From contig CALSFV010000095.1 in NCBI GenBank assembly GCA_943737045.1, positions 124,001-188,000 of the forward strand: 64,000 bases of DNA, in the 5' to 3' direction. A program made the translations under genes and the position numbers. Shown piece by piece: positions 33,573 to 48,136 of the stretch; position 1 is the first letter of the stretch, and each line of letters begins with the position of its first letter. The DNA comes from Parapristionchus giblindavisi (Eukaryota > Nematoda > Chromadorea > Rhabditida > Diplogasteridae). The notes beneath the pieces were generated by a model that did no database searches, was not told the DNA's origin, and saw only the letters and a list, made by a program, of their open reading frames with translations.

Positions 33573-33955
33573 GTCAGAATGCAAATGCAATATATAAACT
33601 AAAAGAACCCCTGGACTTCAAAGGAGTGCGGACACAGTAGAAGGTTTTCTTTGAGTCGAATGAATAGCGATTTTTGAACCACACGTGTCAAAAATATTGC
33701 ATCGCTCAAAATTTTATTCAATCGATTTTACAAGTGCTAAACGGTACAAATCGTATGTACTTGGAATACCATGAATGATAAAGCATATTTTACCAAGTAA
33801 CACATTATCTTTAATAGCGCCCATTTGGGTGAAAAAAAGATTCTTTTACTTTTTTGACTTGAGAGAATATGACTTATGCACTGTTGCAGTAACGTTGTTC
33901 AACTTTTTGCGATTCCTTTACTTCTACTTAACTTGGGAGAATACGATTTATGATT
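33573..33955. repeat. spacer B copy 1 (chimeric, inverted)
   Basis: The first 80 bp match the founder spacer from TCAGAATGC to TTTCTTTGAG in + orientation. The rest is the left part of spacer A inverted (TCGAATGAATAGCG to GATTTATGATTACCG). The minisatellite switches from + to - here. Confidence 0.88.
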
Positions 33956-35665
33956 ACCGATGGACTCCCCGAGCTCCAGCGTTTACCGATAGACTCCCCG
34001 AGCTCCAACCTTGACCGATGGACACCCCGAGGTCTAACCTCCAGCGATGGACTCCCTGAGCTCCAACTTTGACCAATGGACTCCTCGAGCTCCAACCTTG
34101 ACCGTTACACTCCCTGAGCTCCAACCTTGACCGTTACACTCTCCGAGCTTCAACCTTTACCGACGGACTCCACGAGCTCCAACCATTACCGATGGAGTCC
34201 TCGAGCTCCCACCTTTACCGATGGACTCCCCGAGCTCCAGCGTTTACCGATGGACTCCCCGAGCTCCAACCTTGACCGATGGACTCCCCGAGCTCCAACC
34301 TCTACCGTTAGACTCCCCGAGTTCCAACCGTGACCGATGGACTCCCCGAGGTCTAACCTCTAGCGATGGACTCCCCGAGTTCCAACTTTGACCAATGGAC
34401 TCCTCGAGCTCCAACCTTGACCGTTACACTCCCTGAGCTCCAACCTTGACCGTTACACTCTCCGAGCTTCAACCTTTACCGACGGACTCCACGAGCTCCA
34501 ACCATTACCGATGGAGTCCTCGAGCTCCCACCTTTACCGATGGACTCCCCGAGCTCCAACCTTGACCGTTACACTCCCCGAGCTCCAACCGTGACCGATG
34601 GACTCCCCGAGCTCCAACCTCTACCGATGGACTTCCCGAGCTCCCACCTTTACTCCAACCTTGACCGTTAGACTCCCCGAGCTCCAACCTTGACCGATGG
34701 ACTCCCCGAGGTCTAACCTCTAGCGATGGACTCCCCGAGCTCCAACTTTGACCAATGGACTCCTCGAGCTCCAACCTTGACCGTTACACTCCCTGAGCTC
34801 CAACCTTGACCGTTACACTCTCCGAGCTTCAACCTTTACCGATGGACTCCACGAGCTCCAACCATTACCGATGGAGTCCCCGAGCTCCCACCTTTACCGA
34901 TGGACTCCCCGAGCTCCAGCGTTTACCGATGGACTCCCCGAGCTCCAACGTTTACCGATGGACTCCCCGAGGTCTAACCTCTAGCGATGGACTCCCCGAG
35001 CTCCAACTTTGACCAATGGACTCCTCGAGCTCCAACCTTGACCGTTACACTCCCTGAGCTCCCACCTTGACCGTTACACTCCCCGAGCTCCAACCTTTAC
35101 CGATGGACTCCACGAGCTCCAACCATTACCGATGTGCTCCAAAAGCTCCAACCTTGACCGTTAGACTCCCCGAGCTCCAACCTTTACAGATGAACTCCCC
35201 GAGCACCAACCTTTACAGATGGACTTCCCGAGCTCCAACTTTACCGATGGGCTCCAAAAGCTCCAACCTTGACCGATGGACTCCCCGAGCTCCAAACTTG
35301 ACCGATGGGCTCCCCGAGCTCCAACCTTTACCGATGGACTCCACGAGCTCCAACCATTACCGATGGACTCCCCGAGCGCCCACCTTTACCAATGGACTCC
35401 CCGAGCTCCAGCGTTTACCGATGGACTCCCCGAGCTCCAGCGTTTACCGATGGACTCCCCGAGCTCCAACGTTTACCGATGGACTTCCCGAGCTCCAACT
35501 TTGACCGATGGGCTCCAAAAGCTTCAACCTTGACCGTTAGACTCCCCGAGCTCCAACCTTGACCGATGGACTCCTCGAGCTCCAGAGTTTACCGATGGGC
35601 TCCCCGAGCTCCAACGTTTACCGATGGACTCCCCGAGCTCCAACCTCTACCGATGGACTCCACGG

Positions 35666-35804
35666 CTCTGGTATTTCAAAACTTGAAGTCTACTTACACT
35701 TTCACTTTAAGTAGACTTGTAAGTCTACTTCAAGTGAAATGTAAGTATACTTAAAGTGTGACGTCACTACGCAAGTCTACTTAAAGTGAGACGCAAGTCT
35801 ACTT
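35666..35804. repeat. spacer C copy 1, truncated, at a - to + switch
   Basis: Starts CTCTGGTATTTCAAAACTTG and stops inside the AAGTCTACTT repeats, where plus-oriented units begin. The flanking blocks are long mirror images. Confidence 0.88.
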
Positions 35805-37426
35805 CGGGGAGTCCATCGGTAAACGCTGGAGCTCGGGGAGTCCATCGGTAAACGCTGGAGCTCGGGGAGTCCATTGGTAAAGGTGGGCGCTCGGGGAGTC
35901 CATCGGTAATGGTTGGAGCTCGTGGAGTCCATCGGTAATGGTTGGAGCTCGGGGAGCCCATCGGTCAAGTTTGGAGCTCGGGGAGTCCATCGGTCAAGGT
36001 TGGAGCTTTTGGAGCCCATCGGTCAAAGTTGGAGCTCGGGAAGTCCATCGGTAGAGGTTGGAGATCGGGGAGTCCATCGGTCAAGGTTGGAGCTCGGGGA
36101 GTCTAACGGTCAAGGTTGGAGCTCGAGGAGTTCATCGGTATACGCGGGAGCTCGGGGAGTCCATCTGTAAAGGTTGGAGCTCGGGGAGTTCATCTGTAAA
36201 GGTTGGAGCTCGGGGAGTCTAACGGTCAAGGTTGGAGCTTTTGGAGCACATCGGTAATGGTTGGAGCTCGTGGAGTCCATCGGTAAAGGTTGGAGCTCGG
36301 GGAGTGTAACGGTCAAGGTGGGAGCTCAGGGAGTGTAACGGTCAAGGTTGGAGCTCGAGGAGTCCATTGGTCAAAGTTGGAGCTCGGGGAGTCCATCGCT
36401 AGAGGTTAGACCTCGGGGAGTCCATCGGTAAACGTTGGAGCTCGGGGAGTCCATCGGTAAACGCTGGAGCTCGGGGAGTCCATCGGTAAAGGTGGGAGCT
36501 CGGGGACTCCATCGGTAATGGTTGGAGCTCGTGGAGTCCATCGGTAAAGGTTGAAGCTCGGAGAGTGTAACGGTCAAGGTTGGAGCTCAGGGAGTGTAAC
36601 GGTCAAGGTTGGAGCTCGAGGAGTCCATTGGTCAAAGTTGGAGCTCGGGGAGTCCATCGCTAGAGGTTAGACCTCGGGGAGTCCATCGGTCAAGGTTGGA
36701 GCTCGGGGAGTCTAACGGTCAAGGTTGGAGTAAAGGTGGGAGCTCGGGAAGTCCATCGGTAGAGGTTGGAGCTCGGGGAGTCCATCGGTCAAGGTTGGAG
36801 CTCGGGGAGTCTAACGGTCAAGGTTGGAGCTTTTGGAGCCCATCGGTCAAAGTTGGAGCTCGGGGAGTCCATCGGTAGAGGTTGGAGCTCGGGGAGTCCG
36901 TCGGTAAAGGTTGAAGCTCGGAGAGTGTAACGGTCAAGGTTGGAGCTCAGGGAGTGTAACGGTCAAGGTTGGAGCTCGAGGAGTCCATTGGTCAAAGTTG
37001 GAACTCGGGGAGTCCATCGCTAGAGGTTAGACCTCGGGGAGTCCATCGGTCAAGGTTGGAGCTCGGGGAGTCTAACGGTAGAGGTTGGAGCTCGGGGAGT
37101 CCATCGGTCAAGGTTGGAGCTCGGGGAGTCCATCGGTAAATGCTGGAGCTCGGGGAGTCCATCTGTAAAGGTGGGAGCTCGAGGACTCCATCGGTAATGG
37201 TTGGAGCTCGTGGAGTCCGTCGGTAAAGGTTGAAGCTCGGAGAGTGTAACGGTCAAGGTTGGAGCTCAGGGAGTGTAACGGTCAAGGTTGGAGCTCGAGG
37301 AGTCCATTGGTCAAAGTTGGAGCTCGGGGAGTCCATCGCTGGAGGTTAGACCTCGGGGTGTCCATCGGTAAAGGTTGGAGCTCGGGGAGTCCATCGGTAA
37401 ACGCTGGAGCTCGGGGAGTCCATCGG

Positions 37427-38098
37427 TAATCATAAATCGTATTCTCCCAAGTTAAGTAGAAGTAAAGGAATCGCAAAAAGTTGAACAACGTTACTGCAAC
37501 AGTGCATAAGTCATATTCTCTCAGTCAAAAAAGTAAAAGAATCTTTTTTCACCCAAATGGGCGCTATTAAAGATAATGTGTTACTTGGTAAAATATGCTT
37601 TATCATTCATGGTATTCCAAGTACATACGATTTGTACCGTTTAGCACTTGTAAAATCGATTGAATAAAATTTTGAACGATGCAATATTTTTGACACGTGT
37701 GGTTCAAAAATCGCTATTCATTCGATGGTATTGAAAGTATTGACCGTATAAAATACACTTGTTTATTTGGTACGAGAGTAGCCAACCACTGCCACAATGA
37801 ATTTCTATGTTTTGAGAGAGAGCACCGGTGAGAGAGTAGGTAGATCAGAGAGAGTGAGGAAGGAAAGGAGGAAAGAGTGGGGAGTTAATCGATAGTTCTC
37901 CCTCTATTTAGCAGTAGCAGCAATGCAATTATGCAAGTACATTTTATACGGACAATATACACGATTTGTATCATTTGATACTTATTATGCCAATGCGAGA
38001 TTGATTGGACAACATTTTATATAGTGAGGGATTTGTATTGGTACGTTGTAGGAAATGGAGCCCATTAGGAGCTCTTGAATCCAGGGCACAGAGTCGAT
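37427..38098 (+). repeat. spacer A copy 2
   Basis: Same as copy 1 with a few point and indel differences (for example CTCTCAGTCAAAA for CTCTCAAGTCAAAA). Confidence 0.9.
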
Positions 38099-38332
38099 CG
38101 GTAAAGGGGGGTTGGAGCTCGGGGAGTCCATCGGTCAAGGTTGGAGCTCGGGGAGTCTAACGGTCAAGGCTGGAGCTCGAGGAGCCCATCGGTCAAAGTT
38201 GGAGCTCGGGGAGTCCATCGGTAAACGCTGGAGCTCGGGGAGTTCATCGGTAAACGCGGGAGCTCACGGAGTCCATCTGTAGAGATTGGAGCTCGGGGAG
38301 TCCATCTGTAAAGGTTGGAGTTCGGGGAGCTG

Positions 38333-38470
38333 TCAAGTGAGTGACGTCACATTTTCACTTTAAGTAGACTTGCGTCTCACTTTAAGTTTACTTACATTTC
38401 ACTTGAAGTTGACTTACAAGTCTACTTAAAGTGAAAGTGTAAGTAGACTTCAAGTTTTGAAAAACCAGAG
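38333..38470. repeat. spacer C copy 2, inverted and shortened
   Basis: Begins TCAAGTGAGTGACGTCAC and ends TTTTGAAAAACCAGAG. It lies within plus-oriented minisatellite without an orientation change and lacks an internal part present in copy 4. Confidence 0.85.
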
Positions 38471-38757
38471 TCGTGGAGTCCATCGGTAGAGGTTGGAGCT
38501 CGGGGAGTCCATCGGTAAACGTTGGAGCTGGGGAGTCCATCGGTAAACTCTGGAGCTCAAGGAGTCCATCGGTAAACGCTGGAGCTCGTTGAGTCCATCT
38601 GTAAAGCTTGGAGCTCGGGGAGACCATCGGTCAAGGTTGGAGCTCGGGGAGTCCATCGGTCAAGGTTGGAGCTCGGGGAGTCCATCGGTCAAGGTTGGAG
38701 CTCGGGGACGGGGAGTCCATTGGTAGAAGTTGGTCCTCCGGGAGTCCATCGGTATAG

Positions 38758-39142
38758 GTCAGAATGCAAATGCAATATATAAACTAAAAGAACCCCTGGA
38801 CTTCAAGGGAGTGCGGACACAGTAGAAGGTTTTCTTTGAGTCGAATGAATAGCGATTTTTGAACCACACGTGTCAAAAATATTGCATCGTTCAAAATTTT
38901 ATTCAATCGATTTTACAAGTGCTAAACGGTACAAATCGTATGTACTTGGAATACCATGAATGATAAAGCATATTTTACCAAGTAACACATTATCTTTAAT
39001 AGCGCCCATTTGGGTGAAAAAAAGATTCTTTTACTTTTTTGACTTGAGAGAATATGACTTATGCACTGTTGCAGTAACGTTGTTCAACTTTTTGCGATTC
39101 CTTTACTTCTACTTAACTTGGGAGAATACGATTTATGATTAC
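38758..39142. repeat. spacer B copy 2
   Basis: Same chimeric structure and same internal junction (TTTGAG|TCGAATG) as copy 1, at a + to - switch. Confidence 0.88.
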
Positions 39143-40921
39143 CGATGGACTCCCCGAGCTCCAGCGTTTACCGATAGACTCCCCGAGCTCCAACCTTGAC
39201 CGATGGACACCCCGAGGTCTAACCTCCAGCGATGGACTCCCTGAGCTCCAACTTTGACCAATGGACTCCTCGAGCTCCAACCTTGACCGTTACACTCCCT
39301 GAGCTCCAACCTTGACCGTTACACTCTCCGAGCTTCAACCTTTACCGACGGACTCCACGAGCTCCAACCATTACCGATGGAGTCCTCGAGCTCCCACCTT
39401 TACCGATGGACTCCCCGAGCTCCAGCGTTTACCGATGGACTCCCCGAGCTCCAACCTTGACCGATGGACTCCCCGAGCTCCAACCTCTACCGTTAGACTC
39501 CCCGAGCTCCAACCGTGACCGATGGACTCCCCGAGGTCTAACCTCTAGCGATGGACTCCCCGAGTTCCAACTTTGACCAATGGACTCCTCGAGCTCCAAC
39601 CTTGACCGTTACACTCCCTGAGCTCCAACCTTGACCGTTACACTCTCCGAGCTTCAACCTTTACCGATGGACTCCACGAGCTCCAACCATTACCGATGGA
39701 GTCCTCGAGCTCCCACCTTTACCGATGGACTCCCCGAGCTCCAACCTTGACCGTTACACTCCCCGAGCTCCAACCTTGACCGATGGACTCCCCGAGCTCC
39801 AACCTCTACCGATGGACTTCCCGAGCTCCCACCTTTACTCCAACCTTGACCGTTAGACTCCCCGAGCTCCAACCTTGACCGATGGACTCCCCGAGCTCCA
39901 ACCTCTACCGATGGACTTCCCGAGCTCCCACCTTTACTACAACCTTGACCGTTAGACTCCCCGAGCTCCAACCTTGACCGATGGACTCCCCGAGGTCTAA
40001 CCTCTAGCGATGGACTCCCCGAGCTCCAACTTTGACCAATGGACTCCTCGAGCTCCAACCTTGACCGTTACACTCCCTGAGCTCCAACCTTGACCGTTAC
40101 ACTCTCCGAGCTTCAACCTTTACCGATGGACTCCACGAGCTCCAACCATTACCGATGGAGTCCCCGAGCTCCCACCTTTACCGATGGACTCCCCGAGCTC
40201 CAGCGTTTACCGATGGACTCCCCGAGCTCCAACGTTTACCGATGGACTCCCCGAGGTCTAACCTCTAGCGATGGACTCCCCGAGCTCCAACTTTGACCAA
40301 TGGACTCCTCGAGCTCCAACCTTGACCGTTACACTCCCTGAGCTCCCACCTTGACCGTTACACTCCCCGAGCTCCAACCTTTACCGATGGACTCCACGAG
40401 CTCCAACCATTACCGATGTGCTCCAAAAGCTCCAACCTTGACCGTTAGACTCCCCGAGCTCCAACCTTTACAGATGAACTCCCCGAGCTCCAACCTTTAC
40501 AGATGGACTTCCCGAGCTCCAACTTTGACCGATGGGCTCCAAAAGCTCCAACCTTGACCGATGGACTCCCCGAGCTCCAAACTTGACCGATGGGCTCCCC
40601 GAGCTCCAACCTTTACCGATGGACTCCACGAGCTCCAACCATTACCGATGGACTCCCCGAGCGCCCACCTTTACCAATGGACTCCCCGAGCTCCAGTGTT
40701 TACCGATGGACTCCCCGAGCTCCAACGTTTACCGATGGACTTCCCGAGCTCCAACTTTGACCGATGGGCTCCAAAAGCTCCAACCTTGACCGTTAGACTC
40801 CCCGAGCTCCAACCTTGACCGATGGACTCCTCGAGCTTCAGAGTTTACCGATGGGCTCCCCGAGCTCCAACGTTTACCGATGGACTCCCCGAGCTCCAAC
40901 CTCTACCGATGGACTCCACGG

Positions 40922-41039
40922 CTCTGGTATTTCAAAACTTGAAGTCTACTTACACTTTCACTTTAAGTAGACTTGTAAGTCTACTTCAAGTGAAATGTAA
41001 GTATACTTAAAGTGTGACGTCACTACGCAAGTCTACTTC
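40922..41039. repeat. spacer C copy 3, truncated, at a - to + switch
   Basis: Same left end as copy 1, but ends one AAGTCTACTT repeat earlier. Confidence 0.88.
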
Positions 41040-41546
41040 GGGGAGTCCATCGGTAGAGGTTGGAGATCGTTGAGTCCATCGGTCAAGGTTGGAGCTCGGG
41101 GAGTCTAACGGTCAAGGTTGGAGCTCGAGGAGTTCATCGGTAAACGCGGGAGCTCGGGGAGTCCATCTGTAAAGGTTGGAGCTCGGGGAGTTCATCTGTA
41201 AAGGTTGGAGCTCGGGGAGTCTAACGGTCAAGGTTGGAGCTTTTGGAGCACATCGGTAATGGTTGGAGCTCGTGGAGTCCATCGGTAAAGGTTGGAGCTC
41301 GAGGACTCCATCGGTAATGGTTGGAGCTCGTGGAGTCCGTCGGTAAAGGTTGAAGCTCGGAGAGTGTAACGGTCAAGGTTGGAGCTCAGGGAGTGTAACG
41401 GTCAAGGTTAGAGCTCGAGGAGTCCATTGGTCAAAGTTGGAGCTCGGGGAGTCCATCGCTAGAGGTTAGACCTCGGGGAGTCCATCGGTAAAGGTTGGAG
41501 CTCGGGGAGTCCATCGGTAAACGCTGGAGCTCGGGGAGTCCATCGG

Positions 41547-42220
41547 TAATCATAAATCGTATTCTCCCAAGTTAAGTAGAAGTAAAGGAATCGCAAAAAG
41601 TTGAACAACGTTACTGCAACAGTGCATAAGTCATATTCTCTCAAGTCAAAAAAGTAAAAGAATCTTTTTTCACCCAAATGGGCGCTATTAAAGATAATGT
41701 GTTACTTGGTAAAATATGCTTTATCATTCATGGTATTCCAAGTACATACGATTTGTACCGTTTAGCACTTGTAAAATCGATTGAATAAAATTTTGAACGA
41801 TGCAATATTTTTGACACGTGTGGTTCAAAAATCGCTATTCATTCGATGGTATTGAAAGTATTGACCGTATAAAATACACTTGTTTATTTGGTACGAGAGT
41901 AGCCAACCACTGCCACAATGAATTTCTATGTTTTGAGAGAGAGCACCGGTGAGAGAGTAGGTAGATCAGAGAGAGTGAGGAAGGAAAGGAGGAAAGAGTG
42001 GGGAGTTAATCGATAGTTCTCCCTCTATTTAGCAGTAGCAGCAATGCAATTATGCAAGTACATTTTATACGGACAATATACACGATTTGTATCATTTGAT
42101 ACTTATTATGCCAATGCGAGATTGATTGGACAACATTTTATATAGTGAGGGATTTGTATTGGTACGTTGTAGGAAATGGAGCCCATTAGGAGCTCTTGAA
42201 TCCAGGGCACAGAGTCGATC
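41547..42220 (+). repeat. spacer A copy 3
   Basis: Near-identical to copies 1 and 2, with the 216-bp MITE. Confidence 0.9.
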
Positions 42221-42453
42221 GGTAAAGGGGGGTTGGAGCTCGGGGAGTCCATCGGTCAAGGTTGGAGCTCGGGGAGTCTAACGGTCAAGGCTGGAGCTCG
42301 AGGAGCCCATCGGTCAAAGTTGGAGCTCGGGGAGTCCATCGGTAAACGCTGGAGCTCGGGGAGTTCATCGGTAAACGCGGGAGCTCACGGAGTCCATCTG
42401 TAGAGATTGGAGCTCGGGGAGTCCATCTGTAAAGGTTGGAGTTCGGGGAGCTG

Positions 42454-42621
42454 TCAAGTGAGTGACGTCACATTTTCACTTTAAGTAGACTTGCGTCTCA
42501 CTTTAAGTAGACTTGCGTAGTGACGTCACACTTTAAGTATACTTACATTTCACTTGAAGTAGACTTACAAGTCTACTTAAAGTGAAAGTGTAAGTAGACT
42601 TCAAGTTTTGAAAAACCAGAG
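42454..42621. repeat. spacer C copy 4, inverted
   Basis: Longer version of copy 2, with two GACGTCAC motifs and several AAGTAGACTT repeats; it lies within plus-oriented units. Confidence 0.86.
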
Positions 42622-42908
42622 TCGTGGAGTCCATCGGTAGAGGTTGGAGCTCGGGGAGTCCATCGGTAAACGTTGGAGCTGGGGAGTCCATCGGTAAACT
42701 CTGGAGCTCAAGGAGTCCATCGGTAAACGCTGGAGCTCGTTGAGTCCATCTGTAAAGCTTGGAGCTCGGGGAGACCATCGGTCAAGGTTGGAGCTCGGGG
42801 AGTCCATCGGTCAAGGTTGGAGCTCGGGGAGTCCATCGGTCAAGGTTGGAGCTCGGGGACGGGGAGTCCATTGGTAGAAGTTGGTCCTCCGGGAGTCCAT
42901 CGGTATAG

Positions 42909-43295
42909 GTCAGAATGCAAATGCAATATATAAACTAAAAGAACCCCTGGACATCAAGGGAGTGCGGACACAGTAGAAGGTTTTCTTTGAGTCGAATGAA
43001 TAGCGATTTTTGAACCACACGTGTCAAAAATATTGCATCGTTCAAAATTTTATTCAATCGATTTTACAAGTGCTAAACGGTACAAATCGTATGTACTTGG
43101 AATACCATGAATGATAAAGCATATTTTACCAAGTAACACATTATCTTTAATAGCGCCCATTTGGGTGAAAAAAAGATTCTTTTACTTTTTTGACTTGAGA
43201 GAATATGACTTATGCACTGTTGCAGTAACGTTGTTCAACTTTTTGCGATTCCTTTACTTCTACTTAACTTGGGAGAATACGATTTATGATTACCG
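42909..43295. repeat. spacer B copy 3
   Basis: Same structure as the other B copies at a + to - switch. The following minus block starts one unit shorter. Confidence 0.88.
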
Positions 43296-46200
43296 ATAGA
43301 CTCCCCGAGCTCCAACCTTGACCGATGGACACCCCGAGGTCTAACCTCCAGCGATGGACTCCCTGAGCTCCAACTTTGACCAATGGACTCCTCGAGCTCC
43401 AACCTTGACCGTTACACTCCCTGAGCTCCAACCTTGACCGTTACACTCTCCGAGCTTCAACCTTTAAAAACGGACTCCACGAGCTCCAACCATTACCGAT
43501 GGAGTCCTCGAGCTCCCACCTTTACCGATGGACTCCCCGAGCTCCAGCGTTTACCGATGGACTCCCCGAGCTCCAACCTTGACCGATGGACTCCCCGAGC
43601 TCCAACCTCTACCGTTAGACTCCCCGAGCTCCAACCGTGACCGATGGACTCCCCGAGGTCTAACATCTAGCGATGGACTCCCCGAGTTCCAACTTTGACC
43701 AATGGACTCCTCGAGCTCCAACCTTGACCGTTACACTCCCTGAGCTCCAACCTTGACCGTTACACTCTCCGAGCTTCAACCTTTACCGACGGACTCCACG
43801 AGCTCCAACCATTACCGATGGAGTCCTCGAGGTCCCACCTTTACCGATGGACTCCCCGAGCTCCAACCTTGACCGATGGACTCCCCGAGCTCCAACCTCT
43901 ACCGATGGACTTCCCGAGCTCCCACCTTTACTCCAACCTTGACCGTTAGACTCCCCGAGCTCCAACCTTGACCGATGGACTCCCCGAGGTCTAACCTCTA
44001 GCGATGGACTCCCCGAGCTCCAACTTTGACCAATGGACTCCTCGAGCTCCAACCTTGACCGTTACACTCCCTGAGCTCCAACCTTGACCGTTACACTCTC
44101 CGAGCTTCAACCTTTACCGATGGACTCCACGAGCTCCAACCATTACCGATGGAGTCCCCGAGCTCCCACCTTTACCGATGGACTCCCCGAGCTCCAGCGT
44201 TTACCGATGGACTCCCCGAGCTCCAACGTTTACCGATGGACTCCCCGAGGTCTAACCTCTAGCGATGGACTCCCCGAGCTCCAACTTTGACCAATGGACT
44301 CCTCGAGCTCCAACCTTGACCGTTACACTCCCTGAGCTCCCACCTTGACCGTTACACTCCCCGAGCTCCAACCTTTACCGATGGACTCCACGAGCTCCAA
44401 CCATTACCGATGTGCTCCAAAAGCTCCAACCTTGACCGTTAGACTCCCCGAGCTCCAACCTTTACAGATGAACTCCCCGAGCTCCAACCTTTACAGATGG
44501 ACTTCCCGAGCTCCAACTTTGACCGATGGGCTCCAAAAGCTCCAACCTTGACCGTTAGACTCCCCGAGCTATAACCTTGACCGATGGACTCCCCGAGCTC
44601 CAAACTTGACCAATGGGCTCCCCGAGCTCCAACCTTTACCGATGGACTCCACGAGCTCCAACCATTACCGATGGACTCCCCGAGCGCCCACCTTTACCAA
44701 TGGACTCCCCGAGCTCCAGCGTTTACCGATGGACTCCCCGAGCTCCAGCGTTTACCGATGGACTCCCCGAGCTCCAACGTTTACCGATGGACTTCCCGAG
44801 CTCCAACTTTGACCGATGGGCTCTAAAAGCTCCAACCTTGACCGTTAGACTCCCCGAGCTCCAACCTTGACCGATGGACTCCTCGAGCTCCAGAGTTTAC
44901 CGATGGGCTCCCCGAGCTCCAACGTTTACCGATGGACTCCCCGAGCTCCAGCGTTTACCGATGGACTGCCCGAGCTCCAACGTTTACCGATGGACTTCCC
45001 GAGCTCCAACTTTGACCGATGGGCTCCAAAAGCTCCAACCTTGACCGTTAGACTCCCCGAGCTCCAACCTTGACCGATGGACTCCTCGAGCTCCAGAGTT
45101 TACCGATGGGCTCCCCGAGCTCCAACGTTTACCGATGGACTCCCCGAGCTCCAGCGTTTACCGATGGACTCCCCGAGCTCCAACCTTGACCGATGGACTC
45201 CCCGAGCTCCAACCTCTACCGTTAGACTCCCCGAGCTCCAACCGTGACCGATGGACTCCCCGAGGTCTAACATCTAGCGATGGACTCCCCGAGTTCCAAC
45301 TTTTACCAATGGACTCCTCGAGCTCCAACCTTGACCGTTACACTCCCTGAGCTCCAACCTTGACCGTTACACTCTCCGAGCTTCAACCTTTACCGACGGA
45401 CTCCACGAGCTCCAACCATTACCGATGGAGTCCTCGAGCTCCCACCTTTACCGATGGACTCCCCGAGCTCCAACCTTGACCGATGGACTCCCCGAGCTCC
45501 AACCTCTACCGATGGACTTCCCGAGCTCCCACCTTTACTCCAACCTTGACCGTTAGACTCCCCGAGCTCCAACCTTGACCGATGGACTCCCCGAGGTCTA
45601 ACCTCTAGCGATGGACTCCCCGAGCTCCAACTTTGACCAATGGACTCCTCGAGCTCCAACCTTGACCGTTACACTCCCTGAGCTCCAACCTTGACCGTTA
45701 CACTCTCCGAGCTTCAACCTTTACCGATGGACTCCACGAGCTCCAACCATTACCGATGGAGTCCCCGAGCTCCCACCTTTACCGATGGACTCCCCGAGCT
45801 CCAGCGTTTACCGATGGACTCCCCGAGCTCCAACGTTTACCGATGGACTCCCCGAGGTCTAACCTCTAGCGATGGACTCCCCGAGCTCCAACTTTGACCA
45901 ATGGACTCCTCGAGCTCCAACCTTGACCGTTACACTCCCTGAGCTCCCACCTTGACCGTTACACTCCCCGAGCTCCAACCTTTACCGATGTGCTCCAAAA
46001 GCTCCAACCTTGACCGTTAGACTCCCCGAGCTCCAACCTTTACAGATGAACTCCCCGAGCTCCAACCTTTACAGATGGACTTCCCGAGCTCCAACTTTGA
46101 CCGATGGGCTCCAAAAGCTCCAACCTTGACCGTTAGACTCCCCGAGCTCCAACCTTGACCGATGGACTCCCCGAGCTCCAAACTTGACCGATGGGCTCCC

Positions 46201-46377
46201 CGAGCTCCAACCTTTACCGATGGACTCCACGAGCTCCAACCATTACCGATGGACTCCCCGAGCGCCCACCTTTACCAATGGACTCCCCGAGCTCCAGCGT
46301 TTACCGATGGACTCCCCGAGCTCCAGCGTTTACCGATGGACTCCCCGAGCTCCAACCTCTACCGATGGACTCCACGG

Positions 46378-46516
46378 CTCTGGTATTTCAAAACTTGAAG
46401 TCTACTTACACTTTCACTTTAAGTAGACTTGTAAGTCTACTTCAAGTGAAATGTAAGTATACTTAAAGTGTGACGTCACTACGCAAGTCTACTTAAAGTG
46501 AGACGCAAGTCTACTT
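46378..46516. repeat. spacer C copy 5, truncated, at a - to + switch
   Basis: Same endpoints as copy 1, so the two axes share one ancestor. Confidence 0.88.
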
Positions 46517-48136
46517 CGGGGAGTCCATCGGTAAACGCTGGAGCTCGGGGAGTCCATCGGTAAACGCTGGAGCTCGGGGAGTCCATTGGTAAAGGTGGGC
46601 GCTCGGGGAGTCCATCGGTAATGGTTGGAGCTCGTGGAGTCCATCGGTAAAGGTTAGAGCTCGGGGAGCCCATCGGTCAAGTTTGGAGCTCGGGGAGTCC
46701 ATCGGTCAAGGTTGGAGCTTTTGGAGCCCATCGGTCAAAGTTGGAGCTCGGGAAGTCCATCGGTAGAGGTTGGAGCTCGGGGAGTCCATCGGTCAAGGTT
46801 GGAGCTCGGGGAGTCTAACGGTCAAGGTTGGAGCTCGAGGAGTTCATCGGTAAACGCGGGAGCTCGGGGAGTCCATCTGTAAAGGTTGGAGCTCGGGGAG
46901 TTCATCTGTAAAGGTTGGAGCTCGGGGAGTCTAACGGTCAAGGTTGGAGCTTTTGGAGCACATCGGTAATGGTTGGAGCTCGTGGAGTCCATCGGTAAAG
47001 GTTGGAGCTCGGGGAGTGTAACGGTCAAGGTGGGAGCTCAGGGAGTGTAACGGTCAAGGTTGGAGCTCGAGGAGTCCATTGGTCAAAGTTGGAGCTCGGG
47101 GAGTCCATCGCTAGAGGTTAGACCTCGGGGAGTCCATCGGTAAACGTTGGAGCTCGGGGAGTCCATCGGTAAACGCTGGAGCTCGGGGAGTCCATCGGTA
47201 AAGGTGGGAGCTCGGGGACTCCATCGGTAATGGTTGGAGCTCGTGGAGTCCATCGGTAAAGGTTGAAGCTGGGAGAGTGTAACGGTCAAGGTTGGAGCTC
47301 AGGGAGTGTAACGGTCAAGGTTGGAGCTCGAGGAGTCCATTGGTCAAAGTTGGAGCTCGGGGAGTCCATCGCTAGAGGTTAGACCTCGGGGAGTCCATCG
47401 GTCAAGGTTGGAGCTCGGGGAGTCTAACGGTCAAGGTTGGAGTAAAGGTGGGAGCTCGGGAAGTCCATCGGTAGAGGTTGGAGCTCGGGGAGTCCATCGG
47501 TCAAGGTTGGAGCTCGGGGAGTCTAACGGTCAAGGTTGGAGCTTTAGGAGCCCATCGGTCAAAGTTGGAGCTCGGGGAGTCCATCGGTAGAGGTTGGAGC
47601 TCGGGGAGTCCGTCGGTAAAGGTTGAAGCTCGGAGAGTGTAACGGTCAAGGTTGGAGCTCAGTTAGTGTAACGGTCAAGGTTGGAGCTCGAGGAGTCCAT
47701 TGGTCAAAGTTGGAACTCGGGGAGTCCATCGCTAGAGGTTAGACCTCGGGGAGTCCATCGGTCAAGGTTGGAGCTCGGGGAGTCTAACGGTAGAGGTTGG
47801 AGCACGGGGAGTCCATCGGTCAAGGTTGGAGCTCGGGGAGTCCATCGGTAAACGCTGGAGCTCGGGGAGTCCATCGGTAAAGGTGGGAGCTCGAGGACTC
47901 CATCGGTAATGGTTGGAGCTCGTGGAGTCCGTCGGAAAAGGTTGAAGCTCGGAGAGTGTAACGGTCAAGGTTGGAGCTCAGGGAGTGTAACGGTCAAGGT
48001 TGGAGCTCGAGGAGTCCATTGGTCAAAGTTGGAGCTCGGGGAGTCCATCGCTGGAGGTTAGACCTCGGGGTGTCCATCGGTAAAGGTTGGAGCTCGGGGA
48101 GTCCATCGGTAAACGCTGGAGCTCGGGGAGTCCATC

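Noticed and set aside
33775..34014. Frame MIKHILPSNTLSLIAPIWVKK repeated in several spacers
   Set aside because: It runs through spacer B or A into the minisatellite, is repeated only because the spacer is, and is interrupted by indels in some copies.
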